Shown: positions 35,641-46,807 of the stretch, in pieces
Numbering within the stretch: position 1 is the first letter of the stretch
Layout: the number at the start of each line of letters is the position of its first letter
Source: Filosporella fistucella
Taxonomy: Eukaryota > Ascomycota > Leotiomycetes > Helotiales
Assembly (NCBI GenBank): GCA_030077755.1
Contig: JAQJZZ010000017.1
Coordinates: forward strand, 1,612,001 to 1,676,000
DNA: 64,000 bases
Direction of reading: 5' to 3'
Position numbers and translations under genes: made by a program
Notes under the pieces: generated by a model
Seen by the model: only the letters and a program-made list of their open reading frames with translations
Databases searched by the model: none
Told to the model about the DNA's origin: nothing

Positions 35641-36189
35641 CTATAATTATAATTATTTACTTTTTAAAATAAGTTAGCTAGCAGCTTCGTGGCAATAATT
35701 AAGTTTATAAGACCAATATAATTAGAAAATAGAGCTATTAAAATAATTAAAGAAAATAAGCTATATTTTATATAAATAAAGTAAAGCAAAAGCACTTAAA
35801 AACCTTAAAAAGAGAATAATAAGGCATTTTTAGGAATGGCTATAATAAGCCCCTTAAAGAATCTATTTATAGATTTATTTAAGCCTATTAATAAAGGCAA
35901 TTATATATACCTTAATATATTATATTAAGGAATAATAAATTATAAATTACTTTTCTCACATTTATAAATAAATATAATAACTCGCTTAGCTATTATATTA
36001 GTATTTCTTTAAATACCTCTTAAGGTGCTTATTAAGCTAGCTTAAATTAATAATAAGAAATGCATTATATATAAATTTAAGAGAAAATATAAAAACTTGC
36101 CTTAAGATTTTAAGACTTGAATAATTAATAATTAAGGTGCTATTAGGTAAAAAAATAGAATTTATATATTAAACGATTAAGTATTAAGG

Positions 36190-36895
36190 TAAAAAGTTAT
36201 AAAACTTTATTATAATAACCCTTTAGCAAGGCATTATAATATAAAAAAGACTTTAAAGCTATTTTATAAATATTATTATTAAGAATAAATGGAATTTAAT
36301 ATAAGAAAATATATTAAAAAATATATTATATGCTAGAGAAGTAAAGTAAAAAGATATACTCCTTATAGATTATTCTAAATACCCTTATAACTAATATAAT
36401 TATAATAAAAAATTATTATGGATTTTATTATAGGATTTCCGCTTATAAAAGGCCTAAATAAAAAGATCCTAAATAATATCCTTATAATAATTTATAAATA
36501 TTATAAGATAGCAAAATATATCTTATATAATAAGGAAATTATAGCTCTTAAAATAGTAAAACTTCTTTAAAAAAGGGTATTCTCGATTTTTAAGTGCCTT
36601 AAAAGCATTATTTTAGATTATAATAGCATATTTACTTTAAATTTTTGGTTTATATTATGCTTTTACTTATATTATAAGTAAAAGCTATTTATTATATTTT
36701 ATTTATAAATAGATAAGCAAATAAAAAGATAAAACTAAGTGCTTAAATATTACTTAAAATATTATTATAATATAAGAAAATCAAATTAGATATATTAATT
36801 TAGCTTTATTAAATTTACCTATAATAATTTTATTTATTTAATTCTTAATTTTATACCTTTTAAGGTATATTATAAATATAATCCTAAGCTATTAT
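36190..36895 (+). pseudogene. integrase remnant (Ty3/gypsy)
   Basis: The H2C2 region is visible as YNNPLARHYNIKKTLKL..YYYW..CWRSKVKRY at about 36210-36355. The catalytic core begins MDFIIGFPLIKGLNKKIL at about 36418 and continues through ILDYNSIFTLNFW (ancestral SDRGSVFTS) to TPFKVYYGYNP-like sequence. Many stops; not functional. Confidence 0.88.
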
Positions 36896-39360
36896 AAAAC
36901 CTTAAAGGCAAGGATATTAAGGGAGAGATATTAATTACGCGAAAAAGAGCAAATTTAATAAAGAAAAAGCAAGAGGCCCTTAAAGGTCTTTAAAAGCATG
37001 CTTAAAAAAGCTATAAAAAATACTTTAATAAATTATGGCTAAATAAATACTATTTCCTTTATTAATAAATAATGCTCTTTATCAAGAATTTAAGAATAAA
37101 ATATAATAAACTTTAGCCTAAATATATAAGTCCTTTTTAGGTAATTAAATTAATAAGAAAATTTATATATTATTTAAAGCTTTTAAGCATTTATACTAAA
37201 TTATATAATATATTTCACATATTGCTATTAGAGTTATATTATAAAAGGAAAGGAGAAGAGCCTAAGCAATATTAAGAGAATAAGTTATCAAAGCTTAAAG
37301 ATAAAGAAAATAAATAGGAATAAGAAATAAAATCCATTTTAAATTATATAAAAGATAATAAAATAAAAAATATAAGATATTTTATAAAATAAAAGAAATA
37401 GCTAAAAGACTATAATATTTAGCTCCTAATATACCTAAATTTAAAAAATATAAAGGAAATATTAAATATATATCTTAAAAACCATAAGCTATTTATAAAA
37501 GAATAAAAGAATAAAGTTAAGCTACTTAAAGCAAATTAAAAAGGAACTTCTTAGCTATTAGGTAAAAAGAAGAAAAGGAAGAAAAGACCTTAAAAAAATA
37601 AGAAATAAATTAGGAATAATAGCTAATATAAGTAAAATAAAGCAAGAATAAAGGCATATTTTAAGAATATTATAAATATATTTAATACTTAAATAAGAAA
37701 GCATTTTATTTTATTAAAGGCAAATATAAGAATAGCTTAAAGTATCTTAAAATAAAAATAAAATTACTTAAATGCTATTTAAAAACCACTTAAATTTAAG
37801 AAAATATTATAAGAATACCCTTAGGGATATCTTTATTAATATTAAAAGGAAAAAGCTTATTATAAATATTATATTATAAGGCAATTAATAAGAGCATTTT
37901 AGGCTAAGGAAAGGATTATATTTAATATTTATAAGTTAAATAAAAGCGCTTAATCTCTTAAATTAACTCTTAAGGAATAATAATCTTTTTAATATTAAAA
38001 CCATTAATATTAGGAATCTCATAAATAAAGGTTAATTATTAAAGCTTAATATAAAATTTTATATGCTTTTAATATAAATATAAATATAATTATAAGATAT
38101 TAGCAAGCATTAATAAATAAGAGGAAGAAAACTTATAATAAGAAATCCTTTAAAAGTAATAATATCCTTAGCATTTATATTACCCCTTTTTAAAATATTA
38201 AAGCTATTCTTTATTCCTTAATTAGCTAATTAAATTATAAAAGAACCCTTATTAATATTAATAAGCTCCTTGCCCTTATTTAAAGCTATAAATTTATTAA
38301 ATTCTTTAATATAATCCTTAATTTTATAATAAATTTAATATAAATTAATAAGAATTTAAACCTATTAATATTATTATAATAGCTTAAAAAGAAACCTACC
38401 TTTTTATAAATATTACTTATTTTAATATAATAAGTATATATAAACTTTCTTATTTAAGTAATATAAGTATAAGAGGAATTAATTAAAATATGCTTTAAGC
38501 ATCTTTAATAGCAAAAAATAATAGGCCAAATATTAACCTTATTATCGCGCTTGCGCTTATAAGGCCTGCTAATAATAATATTATAGCTATTATAACCTAA
38601 TATAAGAGGATCTATAATAAAGCTAAAGAAGAATAAAGATTAAAAAGTTAAAGAAAATTAAAGATTAAGGAGCAAAAAAAAGAAGAAGCATATGCTATTA
38701 TATAAAGGTTATTATAAGCTTAAAGAAAAGAAGTTAAAAGTTAAAAGGGAGCTATTATTTATATAAATAAGCTTAGCCTAATTATAACTTTTAAATTATT
38801 ACTTAAATAGTTTTTGCCCTAAATTATTTTAGGGTAATAAATAGCTTTAATTATTTTAAAGTTTTATATAATTAATTAAACGCGCTTATTATTATATAAT
38901 AATTTAGTTTTTTAGATTATTTAGCCTTATACGCAAATTCGGGCCCCTTAAGCCAATTAAAACCTTAGGATCATAGGTATAAGAAAGCAAGATTATAGGA
39001 ATTAAGCGAATTTATTTATTCTTTAATATAAACTTAAATTAAATATAAAGCCATTCTTATATGCCAAGCCACGTAATTAAAGCAAATTAAGGTTATAAAA
39101 TAATATAATACCCGGAGAATATAAGAGCTAATTAAGGCCTTATTAAAGCTATTTCCTTATATAAGAATTATAACTTATAAGATTAGTTATACCTTAATAA
39201 GCTAAAATATAATTTTATAATAGCACTCTTATATTATATTTAATTAGACCAAATTCTTATAAGAAAATATAAGTAATATAATAGCTTTTAATTATTATTA
39301 TAAGAGTTAATAAGGCTTAGGATTTAATGCTAGGATAGCATTATTAAAAGGGGGGAATCT

Positions 39361-39551
39361 TATTAAGTATATAATTAAAATTATAATTTTATATAACCTT
39401 AATTATTTAATTATATTTAGCAATTTATAGGAACCCCTTAGGCACCCCTTAAATAGTTTAATTCTAGCATTTCAAAAGGCCAGAGTTTAGTCTCATATTA
39501 GAATATAACTTATTCTACTCGTTAAATTGCCTCTTATTTATATATCTCACA
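39361..39551 (+). repeat. 3' LTR of gypsy fossil
   Basis: 191 bases, direct repeat of 31636-31826, preceded by the purine tract and followed by TATAT. Confidence 0.85.
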
Positions 39552-39676
39552 TATATATTTAATATAGCTATAAAGGTACTAGCAAGTCAAAACCCACCAA
39601 GCTAATGAGATTAAAGATAAATATATTATAAGGTTAATATATTAGGATATATATAAAAATTGCTAATATAAAGTAG

Positions 39677-39904
39677 GGCCATATTATTAAAAATCGATTT
39701 GAGACTATTATCACGGAGTTTTTACCAAAGTTCAAGAACCTCAAGCCGCTAGCTCGCGAGCTCCGAACCGCTCTCTTCCTAATTAGAGACGGGGATATCT
39801 TCATAGGCACATTCCACGACCATGATATAATGTACGATGGGATAATAGATGCATTTAGCAGAGCGATAGACCGTTTGGGAGGGGAGGAACAGGAAATTGC
39901 ATAA
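39677..39904 (+). pseudogene. 3' exon remnant of an unidentified gene
   Basis: A frame of 75 codons with normal base composition starts just after the AT island and ends in TAA at 39902-39904. It encodes regular-looking protein (NRFETIITEFLPKFKNL, ARELRTALFLIRDGDIFIG, HDHDIMYDGIIDAFSRAI) with codon use like the other genes. Upstream it meets a TAG and RIP-degraded sequence, with no start or exon visible. It is probably the C-terminus of a gene cut off by transposon insertion or decay. The family was not recognised. Confidence 0.45.
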
Positions 39905-39981
39905 CCGTGGTCATGCCTGGTCATCAGCATTAGGAGGCGTATTTTTGGGTGGGTAGTTCTTTTTCTTTTGAGCCCAAAGGG

Positions 39982-40104
39982 TTTAGGGAAACTGTACAAT
40001 ACAACGATACCGGGGATGTCAATGAGCGCGCGACTTATAATTAATACACGAATTGCTTCTCATAAAGGCGCTGCGCCTTATGTCTACCTTCGATGACAAC
40101 CTCC
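39982..40104. repeat. dispersed repeat, copy 2 of 2
   Basis: Resembles 24305-24424 in the same orientation; see that entry. The two copies lie about 15.7 kb apart on either side of PAC1 and the AT island. Confidence 0.55.
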
Positions 40105-41689
40105 ACAGATCTCGAGCTGGTGTGGCATTGTAACGAAAATCTGAAATGTGAATGTTGAGACACAACATCTTTTCATGGAAAGGTGCTGCTAGATGGCCTA
40201 TTCAGACAACAGTTCCAAGCAGCTCTAGAGCCTTATGCGCCTTAAGAGCAAAAGATACAAGCCTGGCATACGTGTGCTAAGGAATATTCGAAGTAAACTC
40301 TCTCGAAACGCACGGATCATGCTCTTGCCATCTCAGGCATTACCGAAGCATTTGCGTGGATTATGGCCTGCGAGTAATTCGCAGGCGCTTGGGAGTCTTC
40401 GATCGTGGAGGATCTGTGTTGGTGGATGCCGTAAAATTGAAATGCCATGTGGTTGGCTTATATCATGTGATCTAGGAGTGATGATCATCACCTGGGCAGC
40501 GGGTATATTGGATCACGCCAAAGCTCCCGACGATGGCAATTCAAGGATAACTGCTCGAGGACTGCTCTCAAAGCCTTGCCGACTCAAAAATATGTGCTTG
40601 CTGCAGCAGCCACCCGCCCTGGTATACTACCACATCCCTTAACGAAAACATGCTAATAGTTTATGCAGGAAGCGTATCAAGGTCCTGCGGCTAAGAGATC
40701 TCGAGATATACATGCTGTACGGATATGAGCAGTAGAGTAGAGCTACTGAAGGGGTGTCTGGGTCCCCGGACTTTCCACTTCAAAAAAGCGCACTGGGTAT
40801 TCCTCTGGCTGGCAGACATCTTCTAGCAATTACGTCAACGCCGTGGAGGGCACAATCTCGACTGGATTCGCATTATGGTTCAGCAGACGTGTTCGATCAT
40901 GTCAATGGACACTGCAGGCATTTTTGGCTTGTCGCAGATGCATGCTGTTCCTTGTGTTCGTTTCGTGCCTCCTAACAACCAACACATCCGCTGGTTTGTG
41001 GCCACACCAGTCTACCAATTCATCACGAGGTGTACAAGTGGGAAAGGGGTCTACCCTTAGGTGCCTGAAGGGTCTGAGACAGCGTGGAGTGTGAGGCCGT
41101 GGAGAGAACTGGCAGATTTGGGTCGGCGTGCAGGGGAATCGGATAAGGTGATCTGGGAGCGATGGATAAAGAGTTCAACTAGCAATAAAGGGTTTATTTG
41201 ATTTATTGGTTTCCATTCGCGAATAACACGAGTAACACGACAGTCATAGCCGGTCATTCTCCCTCCCTTCTTAACAAACAGCCTCAATCAACATTGAACT
41301 CCATCGACGACCGCTATCCAGTATCGCCTCTCCTATCATCGAAGTCCGCATCGTTGCCACAACTCTATCAGTACATCGCTTTTTGCACCTTTCTCTACAT
41401 GCACCCACCCTCACTAGTCCAACGCCTGTTACCCCTCAACGCCAACCAAAAGCAAACAACAAATGAAGAAAATGCGGTAAAAGATAGTATAACACCTGTG
41501 TTCTTACTATCTGCCAACGGAGGCGCCCTGGTAGAGGGAAGTATATGTATACATAGAATGCCAGAAAACAACACTCAGGTAGGCTCGTGAAGCTTCCTAG
41601 TAGATCGTTCTCGAGGCCGCTTCTAAAAAATGTCAATTAATTCATTCCGGATCTTATCATTAGGGGTAATTTGCGCTTACCGCAATTGC
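40105..41689. other. 1.6-kb stretch without a supported gene
   Basis: Normal base composition. Frames at 40235-40642 (+), 41198-41590 (+) and others have no recognisable domain, no signal peptide and overlap antisense frames of similar length. They may be decayed sequence. The final part is the 3' flank of the Cys-rich gene. Confidence 0.4.
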
Positions 41690-42016
41690 TTATTGCTCCT
41701 GATAATACTCGCAGGTCCGGCAAACCTCATGGTAACACACCTGATCGTTACCAGCAGCGTCACGAACCGAACAAAGACAATCCTTCGTAGTATTTGGTCC
41801 CTGATGGCATCGGCAGCACCGCCAGTAATTATACACTCTCGAGAGCTGACACCCATTTGTTTTGCATCTCCCTGATGTTCCGTGGACCGTGGTCTTATTG
41901 TGGTCTTTGCAAAAGACATTGCCATTAGCTCTTGCTTTGCTGCAGTATGTTTTAGTGTAGCTTTTGTGCCCGCATTTGTGGTGTCTGATCTGATTGTGGC
42001 ACGAGCATTTTGCCAT
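41690..42016 (-). CDS. small cysteine-rich protein (108 aa)
   Basis: From the ATG of MAKCSCHNQIRHHKCGHKSY the frame gives 108 residues with about 17 Cys and 8 His, arranged in repeated CxC, CxxC and HxxC pairs (RCKTNGC, RCCRCH, CLCSV, CYHEVCRTC). There is no signal peptide, so an intracellular zinc-binding protein is more likely than a secreted effector. A longer reading back to 42115 adds a low-complexity leader unlikely to be translated. Small Cys/His proteins of this general type are frequent, poorly conserved, species-specific genes in Leotiomycetes. A second small Cys-rich gene is at 53062-53385. Function unknown. Confidence 0.55.
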   Translation of the reverse strand: MAKCSCHNQIRHHKCGHKSYTKTYCSKARANGNVFCKDHNKTTVHGTSGRCKTNGCQLSRVYNYWRCCRCHQGPNTTKDCLCSVRDAAGNDQVCYHEVCRTCEYYQEQ

Positions 42017-42842
42017 TGAGAAGGTTGGGAAAGGGTGGGAAAGGTGGATTGCTGGGGATGTAAAAATGTAAGGCTTCAAAACTCGAGGAATGCTGTGTGA
42101 GGGATAAAGTTGCAAGAGAGGCTTTGAAATATGTAGGAAACAGTGAAGATGAGAGCTGGCTGATGATTGAAATTGGGGCTCGAAACCATGGTTTATATAG
42201 ATAATGCAGGATTGTTGGCTTCAGTCCTGTTAGAATTGCAGATCCAAGAAAGGCAGAGGGTAGGGGAGAGGAGTAGGCCATCGACCTCGAGCCTGCTGTG
42301 CCCTGAACATAGCCCAACAAGTTGAAGGCTAAACCAGTCAGACTGGAATCCGTTCATTGTTCCCAACCACAGTGAGACCAACATGTAACTGAAGGAGCAC
42401 ATCTAAAATACTTTGGCGCTTTAATTGAGGCCATCCAATAACAGACATATTTCATTCTGAAGGTAGGGAGATGAACGCAAGTCCCACCATCAAGGAAGGC
42501 CACAAGGAGTAATTGACCCTTAAATAAGACACAGCCATGAACTTTCCGGCCATGAAACAAATAAGGTTAAAAAAAACTGGCCAGTGCTACACGCGCGCCT
42601 CTGATCCCAAACGTCCACGTGTTGGGCAGGACTAATACATACCTACAGAATGGTTGGATGTGACTCTGCTTCCAAACGCCTGCCCTGTGCATACACCAGT
42701 CACGCTCAAGCCAAAACACAGGATAAATAAATCTCCGGCCGACATCCATTCCCACATTACAAACTCCTGGACTCCCTCTCTATTTCAAAGGCATCTCAGT
42801 GCTCGGTCGCTTTGATTCTCCATATTCACAACCAAAACGAAG
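42017..42842. other. divergent intergenic region
   Basis: Lies between the Cys-rich gene (-) and the kinase gene (+), presumably holding both promoters. No coding exon or repeat recognised. Confidence 0.45.
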
Positions 42843-43832
42843 ATGACCCCTGAGGACTGGCAAGCCGTGCAATGGAACAGTGGGTGTGGGGAAGGCCTCC
42901 ATATAACCATCATGTATCATGGCAAGCGTTTTCACGTATCCCTACTTCCCCCTTCCTCCCCCGACACAATCGAAGGTCCCCTCATCTCAAAATTCGACTC
43001 CATGGATGATGCAGACGAAGACGAAGTTCTAGCTATTCAGGAAGAAATCGAAGTCATCGTTTACGAAGCAGGGGGGTCAATTTGGACTCAACTGGCTCCC
43101 CCGCTTTCCAATGGCCCAGAGCTCTCAGATTTACACTCTCTTCTATACCCAGAAACCTTTTCCTTCCGTTTCATAACGAATAACGGGAAAGCGGAGCTGA
43201 TACCACGAGAAACGGAGGAAGCGCACTATCACGATCGCTTTGGCATGAAAATTGTCAATGATATGGGACTACCTCAGTACTCATCTAAAGATGTCCGTGT
43301 ACTGGAAACCCTCGTCGGGCAGGGCTATATTGCCCAAGTCTTGGTCGAAGGAACGGAAATGTGTTGCAAGAGCGGTGATGATGCTTTCTGGCAGGGCATT
43401 GAACGGGAATTCGATTGTCTCCGTAAGGTGGCAAGATCGCAGCTTGCTAATTCGATTCGAGTTCCTCGATTGCTTGGTCTGGTCACATCGGCAGAGACAG
43501 GGATTATTATTGGTATTTTGGAAGAATATATTCCTTCGGGAGTACCGTCTGATTTACGGGAGCTGGAAGATGAGGGTGTGGAGGCTTCAACGGAAAGGAG
43601 AAAGAAGTGGGGAGCTCAGGTTCGGGAGACGATTGATTTACTTCATGATATTGGAGTCATATGGGGAGATGGAAAGCCGCATAATGTGCTTATTCATAAG
43701 GAAACCGATGATGCTTGGGTCATTGATTTTGGGGGCAGCTATACTCATGGATGGGTTGATGAGGAGTTGATGGAAACTCTAGAAGGTGATGAGCAGGCCG
43801 TTGGTAGAATCCTCGAATTCTTGGATTTTTGA
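42843..43832 (+). CDS. fungal protein-kinase-like protein, WGD catalytic loop
   Basis: A single-exon frame of 329 residues starting MTPEDWQAVQW. Residues 1-135 are a family-specific N-terminal region. From about residue 145 a divergent kinase lobe follows with a weak glycine region, a conserved Glu (REFDCLRKV) and a hinge near EEYIP. The catalytic loop reads GVIWGDGKPHNVLI (about residues 271-284), in which Trp-Gly-Asp replaces His-Arg-Asp while the catalytic Asp, Lys and Asn are kept. The DFG motif (WVIDFGGSY) follows. Such loops are typical of a large group of fungal kinase-like proteins of unknown target, and activity is plausible because the Asp, Asn and DFG Asp remain. No N-terminal signal or helix. 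Appears intact. Confidence 0.8.
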   Translation: MTPEDWQAVQWNSGCGEGLHITIMYHGKRFHVSLLPPSSPDTIEGPLISKFDSMDDADEDEVLAIQEEIEVIVYEAGGSIWTQLAPPLSNGPELSDLHSLLYPETFSFRFITNNGKAELIPRETEEAHYHDRFGMKIVNDMGLPQYSSKDVRVLETLVGQGYIAQVLVEGTEMCCKSGDDAFWQGIEREFDCLRKVARSQLANSIRVPRLLGLVTSAETGIIIGILEEYIPSGVPSDLRELEDEGVEASTERRKKWGAQVRETIDLLHDIGVIWGDGKPHNVLIHKETDDAWVIDFGGSYTHGWVDEELMETLEGDEQAVGRILEFLDF

Positions 43833-45347
43833 TGACAATTATGAGTTTACGTACTCATGCTTGTCTTATTTGTACATCTCGCGACAGGCATTCATGATAT
43901 TCACTACTTTTACCCGATGCCCATGCAACCAGACTTGGGCCACGGCTTTCAGAGGAGCCTGTTATGAGAGTGACTCTGGGTCATCGACTGGCATTCTTGG
44001 GGCATCAAATTTGTGCTCTGCTCCTGTTATTTCTTGCAGTTCTGAGCCTGGATCGGAATCTGAAGTGCACTGCTAGAGGATGTATCTATGGGGATATAAC
44101 CCATATGGGAGGTTATTAGTTCAATATGATATCCGCCATTCTTCAATATACCTATCAACAGATCGTAGATAGAACTCAATTGATAGTGTTCGAGTTCTAT
44201 TACTTCAATATGGGGGCGGTATTGATGTTGCAAAATATATTGAAGTGATAGAACGATCTGTTTAAAGAAAATCAAGTATAGAACAAGCTACTCGGGTGAT
44301 GCCATAGCTGACACCTTCAACAGCTCGACATGCAGGACGGGGATACTCTTGAGGTCCACCAGGAGCAGACTGGCGGAGCAAACTGAAGCAAAGCAATAAC
44401 GATGAAATATGCAGACGTCATGGGAATGATGATGGGGCATACGAAGTTATCACAATATGTACAACAAGATATAGGCGTTGATTCACATAATTGCGGGTTC
44501 CATCCCACAAGATGTCGGTCTTCAATCCACGGGCTGGGCCTTTACGAGCTAACAAAAGGTCTATGAATATTTCGGAGGATATCATCAATCGGGTCACAAT
44601 ACCGACAGATCCGGACTTAGGTATAAACTAAAAGTACAAGCAGAGTAGAAGCACATTAGATTAACTACTAAGTGTCGTATGGATACTTTCCTCTCAAATC
44701 TCTGGCCTGAATCCCTGAATTATTGTTCCATCATTGAAGGCAGTTGTGATGTGGTCACGTGCTGGTATAGCGAAACATGCGAACTTGAATTTTCGGAGGC
44801 ACTTGCCCCAACTAACCCTACGCAGACATTCTGATATTTTTCGTCAGCATTGGCCGAAATGTGCTATGCGCCCAATTTAGACTTACCTGTGGGAGAGATC
44901 GTACAGGTCATCAATCTTTTGCAGACGGGATTGATCTTCGGCTAGCATCTTGAAGTTATGCCCGTGAGAGTGACAACAGAGAATACACGTTGTGGGGTTG
45001 GTAAGCCTCTACTGCCGCTCCTGCGAAGAGGAGACTGCGGTGGGAGCTCAGTGCAAGAAATGCGGCCATAAACGATGTGCTATATGTTATCTATAGTCAA
45101 TAGAGAAAGGTGAAGGTGGAAACTTGTCATGCTGAATTTGTATATCGTGGGAAGAGGATGGAATGCTTTTTGGTCAATCAGTTGCAGGTGTTTTTGTTTA
45201 TAATTGTCGTCTGGATGAATGAACCGAATGTAATTGTGTGATACATCAACGACTCTAAAAAAGACCTTGCGGCTATGCCTCCATTCCATGACCTGATGGA
45301 TTAGTGTTTTAAATCATGCCTGAGCTTATGCAGACATGGCCTTCAAC
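43833..45347. other. 1.5-kb gene-free stretch with an inverted repeat
   Basis: No coding exon supported. The only structure seen is an imperfect hairpin at 44194-44254 (listed separately). Frames at 43786-44076, 44317-44508 and 45080-45289 lack recognisable features. Confidence 0.4.
44194..44254. repeat. inverted repeat, 18-bp arms
   Basis: Arms GTTCTATTACTTCAATAT (44194-44211) and ATATTGAAGTGATAGAAC (44237-44254) pair at 17 of 18 positions with a 25-base loop. A further short pair AACAGATCGT / ACGATCTGTT lies just outside (44157-44166 and 44253-44262). It could be a small foldback element or a chance hairpin. Confidence 0.55.
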
Positions 45348-46003
45348 TCATTCAGACCTCCAGCGTTTCTTGGTATTCTTTGGGGTCTCTGAACGAGGCT
45401 TGAGCTTCGTACTATAATGCACTTGCAATGTTCCCTTAGTCCTCTCGGGGAAGTGCTCGGAAATCTCATCCCACGATAGACCCTCCCCTTTTTTTGCAAT
45501 AGAAGGTCGTCCTCTTTAGATGAAAATCGTGACTTCTTGACAAGTCTGCTCATAACCTCTTCTTATGCAGGCAAATTTTCCGATTTTCTCCTATCACTAC
45601 TGCTAGAGACGCTCCTGGGAATGTCCTATCTCTATAATGTTCCACCAGGTTCAGGTAAGAGTTCTTAAGAAAATTTGAGAGAGTATACGACTTTCGATAT
45701 AATGGTCTTTAGTGTCAAGAATCCACGGATAGGAATCTCTTCGCTCTCCTGCATACTGGCAGACGAGGTAACTGCAATTGCGTCACATGAGATGTTAAGG
45801 GATTGAGTAGAGGGTATTTCCGCATCGTTGGGTTTCATGTTCCCTCGCTTGACCCGTTTCCGAGAGTGTGGTGGGTTTCGCATCTCAGAAGCTGCGGCGT
45901 GATTCATATCGTCATAATCTTTATCGTTGGAATTATCGCTATCTCCATTATTAGCCATTTCGTGGTCAATGTCGCGGATCTCTCGTTCCTTGGCCGGCGC
46001 CAC
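45348..46003 (-). pseudogene. SANT/Myb-like DNA-binding gene, decayed
   Basis: The first block (45665-46003, minus) encodes MAPAKEREIRDIDHEM, an acidic region, an RKRVKRG basic patch and EIPIRGFLTLKTIISKVVY. Further on, SRFSSKEDDLLLQ and, in the next frame, GLSWDEISEHFPERTKG, LQVHYSTKLKPRSE form a complete SANT/Myb_DNA-bind_6 helix set ending at a stop (45348-45350). Between the blocks stops occur in the expected frame (around 45620 and 45560), and a one-base shift in an A/G run near 45490 breaks the SANT domain. No intron model repairs both. It was probably a nuclear DNA-binding protein. Confidence 0.7.
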
Positions 46004-46615
46004 GAGTCGAATGACTGACTAAGAACGTTGGAATTCGTTGAATTCAAGAGCGGCAAAAACGGGACTGGCGGTGCTAGATAGTCCGGTGGGAGATAGAGTG
46101 CGTAATCGCTTGTGGCGGACGGTTTTGGTATCGTCTCGTTGGCGGTGAGGCCTCTACAGAGAGTCGTTCGTCAAATCTGACTGGTGGAGAGACACTACTA
46201 CTGGGCCTGGCTATGGGAATTGAGCAGAATCATGCTGGCTAGCCAGAAGCTTAAAAACATTAAAATGGGAGGCTAGCTTGTCGCTAGAAATAGCAGACGA
46301 ATCTAATCTCTTCATAGAGCGAGTATTTGCATTATCTTCTTCCGCCTTCTTAGTAATATCGAGGTTAGCATAGCTCGCGCTCCCTTATGTGATCTCGCTA
46401 TTCACTCGCATAGGGCTGGCTTGGTGTATAAAGGACCTATCGCTAGGTGATACTAAAATTGAAAGGTTAATAGGGAGCTAAAGCGTTATATTATTAACTC
46501 CGCCATTATCGTTATTATTATCTTAATGGTCGGTAATAATAAGACTAGAAATATATGTGGCTCCGGAAATAAAGCCCTTACCGTCCATAATATTATTATT
46601 TATAATATATAAAGA
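46004..46615. other. transition into second AT-rich island
   Basis: Composition falls from normal to AT-rich between about 46230 and 46610. No coding exon recognised. Confidence 0.4.
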
Positions 46616-46807
46616 TGTTAAATATATAATTGAAATTATAATTCCATATAACCTTGATTATTCAATTATATTTAGCAATTTATAAGAACCCCTTAAGCAT
46701 TCCTTAAATAATTTAATTTTAGCATTTTAAAAAGGTTAAAATTTAATCTCATATTAAAATATAACTTATTTTACTTATTAAATTGCCTCTTATTTATATA
46801 TTTCATA
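46616..46807 (+). repeat. LTR of truncated gypsy copy
   Basis: About 192 bases matching the two LTRs of the 31.6-39.6 kb element. It keeps the 5' TG dinucleotide the other copies lost. Confidence 0.85.

Larger units (their letters stand above)
31636..39551 (+). mobile_element. fossil Ty3/gypsy LTR retrotransposon, full length
   Basis: Two 191-base LTRs (31636-31826 and 39361-39551) enclose 7.53 kb. The LTR ends derive from TG..CA, a purine tract (AAAAGGGGGG, about 39347-39356) directly precedes the right LTR, and both flanks read TATAT, a 5-base target duplication (weak evidence in AT-rich DNA). On the plus strand, gag-like sequence is followed by reverse transcriptase, RNase H and integrase in Ty3/gypsy order. 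Every frame is riddled with stops, and glycines, glutamines and tryptophans are turned into Asn, stop or similar, the outcome of C-to-T and G-to-A mutation on both strands (RIP). The element is dead. A second, truncated copy lies at 46616-47960. Confidence 0.9.

Noticed and set aside
27000..39600. CRISPR array or bacterial-type repeat array
   Set aside because: The repeats are tandem microsatellite units or LTRs in a eukaryotic genome; no repeat-spacer pattern exists.
24305..40104. Idea that the two 120-bp repeats are ends of one mobile element carrying PAC1
   Set aside because: PAC1 is a conserved housekeeping gene and the repeats look like decayed coding sequence rather than terminal repeats; kept only as a low-interest observation.
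40235..40642. 135-codon plus-strand frame in the 40-41 kb gap
   Set aside because: Basic, low-information composition with no recognisable motif or neighbouring exon; not supported as a gene.
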